From: Augochlora pura
Taxonomy: Eukaryota > Arthropoda > Insecta > Hymenoptera > Halictidae
Reading direction: 5' to 3'
DNA: 64,000 nucleotides
Assembly: GCF_028453695.1 (NCBI RefSeq)
Contig: NC_135773.1
Coordinates: 15,872,001 to 15,936,000 of the forward strand
The notes below the pieces were generated by a model, which did not search any database, was not told the origin of the DNA, and saw only the letters and a list, made by a program, of their open reading frames with translations. Below, one piece after another: positions 37,101 through 46,083 of the stretch (within the stretch, counting starts at the first letter, position 1; each line of letters opens with the position of its first letter). The translations under genes were made by a program, and so were the position numbers.

Positions 37101-40100
37101 AAACCTGCATGATTTCTAAATAAATTCAATTTTTCTGTCAAAATATCTGCCAGGTGTAGTATTCAAATATTCAAAATCGAAAATCTGCAACAAATTCGAA
37201 TTAAAAAATTATTTTCAGAAGCAAGTTCGCTTGAGAAGTGTCTAATAAATGTTCCTATTCTAATGAACTTTCAATAACGCTGTTAACAATTTCTAAATAG
37301 ATAAATAAATAAATAAACAGGTCGGTAATACACCTTCGGAAAAATTCACGATTAAGTTCGAGTCGTCTAGTCTAATGTGCAATGACACCGAGTAACTCGA
37401 GGAGCAGGGACGCCGTATCGTGCAATCGAGTTTCCCGCGGTCTCGCAGATGTCTCGTTTGTCCCGAAACGGCCTTGGAGCCCGAGGACCCGGAAAATTCG
37501 CGCGGACGTCGCATCAACCTCGTGCAGTTTTCGCGGAGTCGTTGGCCTCAAGTCGAGGAGAGGCGGTACACCGCGGTGACGTGGGTGGGAAGTCGAGGCT
37601 TATGAATGAACCGGCGCGTACGACGGTGTGAGTGAATGGAGGAGGATCGAGCGAGCTCTCACGTGTGAGACCGGCGTGTGTGGGAGGCCGCCCGGGGAGG
37701 GACGAGAACCGGAGGAACGGGCGACGTACAAACGATCTGGAGAAAGAGAGACGAGAGAGACACCGTCGCGCCGGGAACAGCTTACAATTCGCACACGTAC
37801 ACCGTGCACTCTCGCCCTCTCCGTGCGCGAATGGCCGGGATTTGTTGCGAAACAGCCGTTGCATCGAGCACTTTCTTCCTAAACTCGGCGTGTCTACAAT
37901 TGCTCTATCTTAATTGTGACGCTCGAATGTTTAAAATACAGAAAGATGATTTTTTAATTCCTCCGATATTTTCTGATTATATGCAGAGAATCTGCGGATT
38001 ATTTCTTGACCTAAAATCTTGCCAATACTTCAAGCATTTGCACTATAAAAGCTAGTTGCGATGACGATAGTATTATTGATTTTAGGGTGGGAAGTATCGA
38101 GTTATTTATGCATTTACGATCGATATAGGTTGATAAAGCATGAAAATGTACCGGATTATTTTTTTATTTTAACGCTGTATTAAGTCACTCTAAACCTTTC
38201 TAGTTTTTATTTTTTTTTTTTAATTGTATAACGAATGGATAACTGGGAAGTTATCGTAGGCTCGTACCTGTCTAATAAACAGAAGGATTTTGAAAGGCAG
38301 TTTTCGCAGATTCTACGGACAGCGTTTACGATATACAAACAAAAGCGCCATTTTATTCTTTGTTTAAAAATGTTAGCAAGTTCGTCACAATTCAACATGA
38401 CAGAGTTGACAAGTTTGCGACTGTCTATCGAAGATTAAACTAGCCATCAGAAAATTGGAATAAGGAAACAATGTAATTGAAACGCATTTTATTTCTGTTG
38501 CAGGACTCTTGACTAGCCAGCATCTCGACATGAAGCAGGAATCAGAGAAACAATCACTGTCACCATCACTGAACAACAACGCGTCGCAAGTGATGTTTCC
38601 GGGAATGGGATCTGCCGCGGCAGGACTTTCGATGCTAACCCCGCAACAGCTCCTGGCAGCGAGTCGAACAGCAGCATTAATGGCTGCGGGAATTCCTGTA
38701 TCGTTACACGCGACTTTGGCCGCTAGTCCGTCGCTCTACAGACACCATCAGACAATGTTTGGTGCTTGGGCGCCACCGGCGGCATCATCGCCACCATCTC
38801 CCATTAATCATTCACCTGGACCGGTGTCCCCCGCACTAAGTACCAAGTCCAACTCCAGAAGAGCCTCGAGCAACGGCGCGAACAACAATAATAATAACAA
38901 CAATAACGTCGTAAGCAGTAGCGGAGACAGAATGACTAAGAAAGGTCAGACGACCAAGAGGAAAACCGCGAAGTCGAAGAACGACGCTGTCCAACCGGCA
39001 ATCGAAGGTTCGGCTCCTCTCAGTCCACCCACATCGGTCAGCCCCGAGGCTAGCAAAGACGGAAGGGACAAGGTGTTCACCTGTGGAGTCTGCTCGAGAT
39101 CGTTCGGATACAAACACGTGCTGCAGAACCACGAACGCACCCATACTGGAGAGAAACCATTCGAGTGCCCTGAGTGTCACAAAAGGTAGGTTCGAAGACG
39201 TTTACCATTTCTCGGCATGATAGGTGTGATTTCTTCAGGTGGATAAAGATGAGAGGACGTCGGTATTGATAAGATAATTGGTAGTTTGAAACTTATAAAG
39301 CATTTTGTTTAATTAGAGTTGTGCAAAATTAATTTACACTCAAGCAGAATTTATTTAGACTCAGTGTATACTTTAATAAATTCCGAAGCAATTGATGTAG
39401 ATGCAATATGCTCTGTAAAAACATAGCAACTTTAACAGAAGAAAATGAAAGAATTATTTATTGGATTGAGAAGTCGATGGAACGTTAGTGAAAGATGATA
39501 GGGTGTATACTAAAGACGGCTATACATAGTCAACTGATAAGATAGTACATTATTTAATATGCTGCTGAGCTAGGGTCTAGAAGACTGCGTGGAACTTCTT
39601 AAAAGAATAATAGTCAAGGTGTGGATGCCACAATCAAAGGGGTATCGAGGGATACGTGTCACTCACCTATCTTGTGCGGTATTGACTTTCGATGACTGTG
39701 TTCAGGTGCCTGTTAAACTTTCGTTTCGTCTACTTAAGCTAACTTTTCAGCGGCCGGTCATTTGCAACGAAAATATCTACATTTATTCTAAAAACACAAT
39801 GTTCATCGTCACTTTTCATATTCTTAAAGTTATATAAATTTATGAATCAAGGAAATGTCAGCCTAGTCCAAGTTTAAACATCTTTCTAGACACCATTCAT
39901 CTAAGTGTAACCACACTTCTGCGTTTTCTAGAGGTCAATCAATATTCACCCTCTTTGTTACCACTAAACTTAATATACTCAAAGAACAACGAAAAGTTTA
40001 TCAAATTCGAGTCTAAATTCGACCCAACTTGCTGACAATCTAAAAATATCTTTGCTAAAGGTAGGATCGTCTTTTCTGATTACAGATTCACACGGGACCA

Positions 40101-40869
40101 TCACCTGAAAACGCATATGCGGCTACACACAGGCGAGAAGCCGTACCACTGTAGCCACTGCGACCGACAGTTCGTGCAGGTAGCAAACCTGCGTCGTCAC
40201 TTGCGGGTGCACACAGGCGAGCGTCCGTACGCGTGCGAGTTGTGCTCGGCGAAGTTCAGCGACTCGAACCAGTTGAAAGCTCATCTGTTGATCCACAAGG
40301 GGGAGAAGCCGTTCGAGTGCGAGCACTGTCAGATGCGGTTCAGAAGGAGGCACCACCTGATGCATCACAAGTGTGGGACGAGCGGTTCCGGGATCTCGAG
40401 GTCGCAGGTCGGGTCCCCGTCGTTGGCCAGCGACGACCTGGACGAAGATATCGACATCGACATCGACGTGGAGATAGAGGAGGCTGAAGCAACATCGCTG
40501 GTGACAAGGAAACCAATGACGCCGGCCAGGCCGGCGCATCGTCAGTTGCCCAGCCCGGTCGTGAACGCGTCGATGCCAATACCTTTGAATCTGTCGGGCA
40601 TCCCTGTTGATCTGCCCGAGCAGACGGAGCCCGAGGACCTGTCGATGTCGACCGGGATGCACAGGCCTCACTCGCACTCTCACAGCAGCGGCGACTCGCC
40701 GATGAGCCACAGCCCGAGCAGCGACACCATTCACGAAGAGGATGACGAAGAGCTCGACGTCTCCGAGGCCAGCCCCAGCAGCCTCTTTCTCCACAGCCAT
40801 CGCAGCCAATACGTTCACCATCTCGCCACCACCCTCGGAAATCAGACCAATGTCGGTCACGCGTCCTAG
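34116..40869 (+). CDS. Kr: Krüppel, gap-gene C2H2 zinc-finger transcription factor (3 coding exons, 501 aa)
   Basis: Joined exons 34116-34155, 38504-39185 and 40086-40869 give 1506 nt, in frame, ending in TAG. Krüppel is a nuclear DNA-binding protein, mainly a repressor, that patterns the central embryo and acts later in neural and other tissues (established for insects). Seen here: an N-terminal block MALSYLQEAQ; a conserved GLSMLTPQQLLAASR block near residues 54-68; FGAWA at 99-103; a nine-Asn run at 140-148; a basic stretch at 159-172 that could be a nuclear signal. Five fingers follow: C207/C210/H223/H227, C235/C238/H251/H255, C263/C266/H279/H283, C291/C294/H307/H311, and a last finger C319/C322/H335/C337 of C2HC form as in fly Krüppel. 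Linkers are TGEKP/TGERP-like. An acidic tract spans 357-375 and a CtBP-type PEDLSM motif 423-428. The finger array with YKHVLQNHERTH and FVQVANLRRHLRVH identifies Krüppel rather than a generic KLF. The start has A at -3 and G at +4, and an in-frame TAA lies upstream at 34050-34052. Confidence 0.97.
34156..38503 (+). other. Kr: Kr intron 1 (4348 bp, phase 1)
   Basis: The intron is bounded by GTAGGT and CTGTTGCAG. It is mostly AT-rich. GC-richer blocks lie at 34156-34990, 36150-36760 and 37370-37900 and hold only overlapping short ORFs in several frames with no recognisable domain. A (CTCGG)n pentamer run sits near 36490-36510 and a poly-T run near 38209-38221. No MITE was recognised in it. The GC-rich blocks are plausible places for intronic enhancers or an alternative promoter, but nothing in the sequence proves this. 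Confidence 0.9.
38504..39185 (+). CDS. Kr: Kr coding exon 2 (N-terminal repression region, finger 1, start of finger 2)
   Basis: The acceptor is a pyrimidine-rich tract ending TTTCTGTTGCAG, and the donor is AAAAG|GTAGG. The exon covers residues 14-241, including the conserved LTPQQLLAA and FGAWA blocks, a Ser/Pro-rich region, the Asn run, the basic stretch, all of finger 1, and finger 2 as far as its second Cys and CHKR. The open frame stops at once after the donor, which supports the boundary. Confidence 0.95.
39186..40085 (+). other. Kr: Kr intron 2 (900 bp, phase 2, splits zinc finger 2)
   Basis: The intron has a GTAGGT donor and a TTACAG acceptor. It interrupts the Arg241 codon between the Cys pair and His pair of finger 2. 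The interior is AT-rich. The only open stretch of note (39589-39837, + strand) has no family features and is not called. Confidence 0.92.
40086..40869 (+). CDS. Kr: Kr coding exon 3 (rest of finger 2, fingers 3-5, acidic tract, CtBP motif)
   Basis: The acceptor is CTTTTCTGATTACAG. The first base completes Arg241, and the exon continues FTRDHHLKTHMRLH to finish finger 2. It then encodes fingers 3, 4 and 5, an Asp/Ile-rich acidic tract, the PEDLSM motif, a His/Ser-rich segment, a second acidic run near residues 457-465, and the TAG at 40867-40869. Local GC is higher than in the introns, as expected for coding sequence here. Confidence 0.96.
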
Positions 40870-42818
40870 TGGAGTCTCTAGGGGTACGTAGACGACACAT
40901 CTACGTAGCAAAACAGCACAGACACCAACTACTACACACAATCACACACCGAATCCTGTATACTCTCGTTCTCTCGGCGTTGTCTATCCAAGGAGGAGAA
41001 CGGACGGATGGACGGACAAACGTACGCCTGAGATTCACTTTGGTAGCTCGTCCAGAGAACTGAGCCCTCACCTAGCAAAAATCCTCCGAGCACCGGTTCA
41101 CAGTCACTATTGTTAAGATGCTTTTTATAGATATATATATATTATATTATATATATAGAGAGGTTATTATTATTATTATTGTACCTAAGGGAGAAGAGGA
41201 GAGATTCGATGAAAGTGAATGGCGAGTCTATGAGCATCCTGTAAAACGTGTAATTTAAACGAGAACAAAGCAAACAATTCAGGGACGCGTTTCTCATTTT
41301 TCTTTTTCTTTTGTGAAGAAAGATATATATATGTATATATACATATACATATATGTGTGTATATATTTAAAGAGACGATACATATATGACGGATAGAAAC
41401 GAGAGAATGGAAACTCCCAAGAGTTCAGTTTTTCGGGAGATAGGTTTTCCTTTGTTGTACATAGTTTGTGCGCGACAGAACGCGAGACGAGAGAAAAAGA
41501 AAAACTGTGTATTTAGTTAGTCGTTGTAGTTTCCGCGTGTTTCGTTCGAGAGCCGTGTTGACGAATAGATAGATAGCGGTTAATTAGGTAGGTACGGGAG
41601 AGAATATTAATCGAACAGATAGAAAGAAAGAAAGAAAGAGAGAGATTTGCCGTTGCTATGCGTGTGTGCGTCTACCGCGTGAGTGTGGACCTCGAGCGCG
41701 AGGAATTTGTGCGTGAACGTGATTCTGGCCGAGAGAGCGTGTGAGTGCGAGTGCCGTCGACGCGCGTGTGAATGAGGCGAGCGGGAATCGAAATATAAAA
41801 AGAGAAGCTACGGATTGAATGTACTGGTATACAAGTTCCTCTGACAGTAAAAGTAGCGGGGGGGAGTGACATCGGTTCGTCGATCTTCTGTCGCTCTCGC
41901 AATTTCGCCGATTTGTAGAAGCTGTCGGCCATATTATAATACTATAATATGTTTTTTTTTTCGTTATCTTTAACTACTCGCCTCCATTTCGTTATTATTT
42001 CACTGTTCTAATTCTTCTCGAAACTTTCGCTCCGTTCCAAGTTGTTTCACTCTATCTACTATTTCTGTTTCTGTTTTTGTCTCTTTCTTCCTCCTATTTC
42101 GCTGTACCAAATCGATTTTTGTGCTCATTTCATTTTGTTTTGCTCGCTTGTATTTATTTTTTTATGATGTCCTTAACCGGGCGGTCTGCGTGACGCGTCG
42201 TTGTCTATTCTACGCGCCGTCTATAATAGGCATTGATTTTTGTTAAATACATGTACAAATTTACTCGAAAATATGAACATTACACATACTTACGTTAATC
42301 GACGACCTTACGGATACACAAGCTCGAGGTTTGTCACACGTCCCTGTTTCTCCCTGTTGACTCCTTTGTGAATTTTCGAACAGCAGATTTAATTATTAGA
42401 AGTAGCACCGAATACTGAAAACTTATCGCAGTAATTGCTTCTACGGTCCTCGTAGTACGTCAAAGTAGAAATTAATATTTGAGAACTTGATGTAGGTGAT
42501 CTAATCAGGCTTCACAATACATCTAACAGAACACTTCATATTTGAAAATATCAGTCATAGTAGCACTTGATTGCTTACTCTCAATGCAGAGAAAGCCTAC
42601 GTAATCAAAGCTATTTAGATATTGTTACAGTTATTGTTGGCTCTTTTAACCTTTATCGTGTGTTGAGATAACCACATAGATAAATCTTAGAAAGCGAATC
42701 TGATGTATCAAAGATCCATTAAATGGGACAGAGACAATAACAGAGTAAAACTTATCCTGTTGGCTCTGCTGCATCCTTTAGGTTCTAAAAAAATCCTCGT
42801 TCAAATATATACAATAAA
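40870..42818 (+). other. Kr: Kr 3' UTR-like region
   Basis: The stretch after the stop codon is rich in AT microsatellite (41110-41160, ATT repeats 41165-41183, TA/TG repeats 41321-41370), purine runs and short low-complexity patches, and holds no coding frame of note. A Pumilio-type element TGTACATA lies at 41456-41463. I found no canonical AATAAA until 42813-42818, so the true cleavage site may use a variant signal and lie earlier. The 3' boundary is therefore not fixed. Confidence 0.4.
42813..42818 (+). terminator. First canonical AATAAA after the Kr stop
   Basis: AATAAA lies 1.94 kb after the stop. It is the first canonical poly(A) signal I found downstream on the + strand. In AT-rich spacer such hexamers arise by chance, so it is only a candidate for the Kr 3' end. 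Confidence 0.2.
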
Positions 42819-43832
42819 AATCAAAATCACAAGAAATAACCGACCAAGTAATTCAATTTATCAAAGAATAACCAATCAGACAGTCAGTCTGATGAAATCG
42901 AAACAATTCGTTTAACACTTTGACTAATCAGCTTGATCGAAAACTGCAGTAACCAGGTCAAGGCAAGAACTTATCAAGTGACTGGACTATCTTCCTCCTC
43001 GTCAGCACCCCCTCTTATCAACGTCTCGAAATTACCATGTCAAAGCTTCAGAAGAATCCCTTGAAGACTACCACCGAAAAAAAAATTCCCAAAAATTGCC
43101 TTCTGTCCCAACGATCACGTATCTCGGCAGAGAAGAGCCCGCTGGGCTAATTTGCATGCGGTCTGTTCGCAAAAAAAAAAAGAAAGGTGGTAGGTTTGGT
43201 AAGACGATATAGTCACGCGTGTCCAGTGAATATGAAATCGTCGATTCGCGGCAATCCGCACAATAAGCATCGGTAGCATCCACCGACTCGGGCATAATCA
43301 TCCCCGAGGCTCATTCTCATGCAGAAATCGGCCAGCAGCGTCTTCGTCGGGTTCTCCGGTTTCCGTCTTCTTTTTTCTCTATTCTGCGGAGCAGCCGGCT
43401 CGTAGGAGCCGAGATCCCTAGAAGCTTTTGTCCTAGCCCGGTCCCCGGCGGGCGTCTGTTTCGCGCGAACCAGTTTTCGCAATGATATACCCGCGTGCCG
43501 AAAATTTCGCAGCCGGTGGGCCCTCTTTTCACGCCGCGCCGACGACGGCACTTCTTCTTCTGCTGCTGCTCCTTCTTCGTCCGCTTCTGTGCCTCTTTCA
43601 TCGTCCTCCTCTCAATGGCTCTCTGATTTATGTCTGGTCCGGGCCATGCAAATTTCATCGGCGAACTCGAGGCCACCTCGAGCCAATTGTTCCACGCGAG
43701 GGTCAGGCCCGTGGAACCGAAACTGGCCCCCACGCCATTCACGGACACCCTCTTCCGCGTCCGACGACATTCGCTACCCTCGGAACTCTACAGTTGCTTT
43801 TGAAAGTCGTAACTGGACGAATCTACTTGTCG
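42819..43832. other. Gene-free spacer downstream of Kr
   Basis: A GC-rich island at 43200-43800 yields frames of 133 (+) and 143 (-) codons. The minus frame is Arg/Lys-rich and the plus frame is Leu-rich from a CTT/CTG repeat (about 43550-43590), both signs of composition rather than coding. Confidence 0.45.
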
Positions 43833-44343
43833 TTAACACTAAAACTAGCAAGCGTTAACGCTTTAACCACCGGAACACTTTGAACACCGTTATTAGGTGT
43901 TCAAAATGCCTGAAACGTGTCTACTTCTTCGATAATTTTCTCCTAAAGAATCATTGTAAAAGAATTCGTTAAAAAATTTGTTAAGATATTTCTAACCGTT
44001 CGCCCTCGGTTTTAAAAGAACTGTTAGGCAGATAGCGATAGATAAAGTGTTAAACGCGTCCATTGTGTATTGTTTAAAATTGTATTTCACCAATCTTGTG
44101 GTAGATGTAATCTTATTATTACAGTAACTCTAAAGGAAGGAGTCGGAAATCAATCTCAGTTTCGCATTTTTTGTTTCATAATTGTTGAAATTACAGAGAC
44201 ACTTTCATAGTAAATAATTGGATTTTCTTAAATCGAGCATTCATTGCAAAAGAAATTGGCGGTGAAGTTACATAAACTCAATTTTGTTAACTGGTAAAGC
44301 ATCTCACGTCAATCACTTTACAACTCGATAGGTTCAGTGTTAA
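43833..44343. mobile_element. TTAACACT-ended element candidate (511 bp)
   Basis: The left end TTAACACTAAAACTAGC and the right end, TTAACACTGAACCTATC on the other strand, agree at 13 of 17 positions. A second TTAA pair inside (43855-44053, TTAACGCTTTAACC against TTAACACTTTATC) could be a nested element. This is the first candidate downstream of Kr. Confidence 0.45.
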
Positions 44344-44553
44344 ATCTGCTTACTTACATGTACAATTTGTTTAAATATCGACGAATGAAAAGTGTTATGC
44401 AGATAATCGAAGTTCTATTGTACTACAAAGTCAGATTCATGATTTCGATTAGAATGTTCTGAATATTTTTAATTTCTCCTATTCTGCTTCCTCTTAAATC
44501 AAATGACTAGTCTTTCTGTTTAGTTTCTATTGTCAATATACAGGGCGTCCCGT

Positions 44554-45190
44554 AAATCGTAGTACAACCGAGCAGGGGGTGATTCTACATCAAAAAGGCA
44601 GAAAATATTTTGGTATAACATTTTTTCATCCGTTGCCCCGTTTTCGTGATAATCGACTTCAAAGTTCGTTCAACTTGTAAACCATTTAATACAATTTGCT
44701 TGTGTCTGTCCGGGACAGTCTTTACAAACAGTGATAATTGTGCGGTTAAAACAATTCAAAGTGTGTCTACTGATTACTCATTTTTTATTCTTTTTTACTA
44801 TTTACTATTACAATGCTACAATAATTGGTAAAAATATCCTCCTCGCTGCTGCGTACATAAGTTGGCTCGATGAATTAATGACATCTGGACAGATTGTAAG
44901 TTGTTATCGCTTTTTAATTTTTCGAATACCTCAGTAATCTTATGTTTCAAATATGTAACATTTGCTATATGCAAATCATATCATTCATGTTATAAACTTG
45001 TTATACACGAGCACGACATGATTTGATTAATAATATACGTCAAGCAAATTGTATTAAATCGTTTACAAGTTGAACGAACTTTGAAGTCGATTATCACGAA
45101 AACGGAGCATCGGATAAAAAAAATGTTATACCAAAATATTTTCTTATTTTTTTATGTAGAATCACCCTCTACACGGTTGTACTATGATTT
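44554..45190. mobile_element. Element with about 148-bp terminal inverted repeats (637 bp)
   Basis: The left arm 44554-44701 and right arm 45042-45190 are near-identical inverted copies: AAATCGTAGTACAACCG, GTATAACATTTTTTCATCCG, AATCGACTTCAAAGTTCGTT and CAACTTGTAAACC all recur inverted. The left outer flank reads CAGGGCGTCCCGT. The 340-bp interior has only a short frame without recognisable transposase motifs. The low divergence of the arms suggests a fairly young insertion or gene conversion between arms. Confidence 0.75.
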
Positions 45191-45658
45191 CCTTGTTTAA
45201 CTAATTAATTATTAAAGGCAAGAGAAACATCGTTTATCGGTACTGTGGAGGAGTAGAAATAGCGGGCAGATCGTTCGTCGTTCGAAAGTGAAAATTCATT
45301 CCAACCCTCCCTCCGACGAAACAGCTTTCGACCCCGGTGTTACACTTTCGCCACATTCCTGCCGAAGGTCCCGGCTCATCCGCAGTTTTCACTCGTTATT
45401 CACGTTCAAGCTTTTGGAGAGCCATTTTCCAGACCACTTCCCTGTTCCTCTCTGTAACGGCGCTCTCGCCCCGTTACACGTGTTGGAAGACAGATCTCGA
45501 GCTCGTTTCACCGAAACGTTGCGATCTTTCGTCACGTCCGTTCACTGCAAGCCCCTCCTTTCACCATAAACTCGATACACTACCAAGAAAAGTATTGTTT
45601 CTTCTACCTTCGGTTAACAATAACATTTATTCTGTAACATCGTACTGATGGCATACAA

Positions 45659-45840
45659 ACGAGCGATTCCTTACACCAGAATTTATTACTTTATTCACGA
45701 GAGCAATTCTTTATACTAAAATTTAATAGATTATTCACGAGAGTCATTTCTCTTACTAGAATTTATTCATTTATTCGCGAGAGCCATTCTTTATACTACA
45801 ATTTATTAACTTCCTCACAAGAGATATTCTTTACGAGAAT
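45659..45840. repeat. Tandem array, unit about 43 bp
   Basis: Four to five copies of a unit with ATTCACGAGAGCAATTCTTT and ACTAGAATTTATT. The array is cut at its right edge by the TTAA element at 45841. Confidence 0.7.
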
Positions 45841-46083
45841 TTAACACGTTCCGTGCCGAGCTGTATTTAGTCGACTCTTCATTCTGATCAGTTAAAGCTT
45901 TAAAAATCAATATATTACGTTTATTTATCAATTACTGTCAATATAACTATGAAGCAAACTTATTATGGATCTATTTTTTTGGCGGAAATTATTTCTTGGA
46001 TTCTAACTTGTCATAAAATATTTTGTTAACACATTGAATAGCTATTTAAGCTATTTAAGTACACGTGGCACGGAATATGTTAA
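45841..46083. mobile_element. TTAA MITE with TTCCGTGCC termini (243 bp)
   Basis: The left end TTAACACGTTCCGTGCCGAG matches the right end, which reads TTAACATATTCCGTGCCACG on the other strand. Both TTAA copies are intact. It directly abuts the end of a 43-bp tandem array, which suggests insertion into that array. Confidence 0.62.

Noticed and set aside
40123..40941. 272-codon open frame on the minus strand across Kr exon 3
   Set aside because: It is antisense to conserved zinc-finger coding sequence with strong third-position bias, which opens the opposite frame by chance. It has no domain of its own.
43317..43883. Overlapping frames of 133 and 143 codons on opposite strands
   Set aside because: Leu runs and Arg/Lys runs come from a CTT/CTG-type repeat read both ways. 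No family similarity.
44731..44937. Short frame inside the 44554-45190 element as a transposase remnant
   Set aside because: It shows no catalytic or DNA-binding motif; too short to assign.
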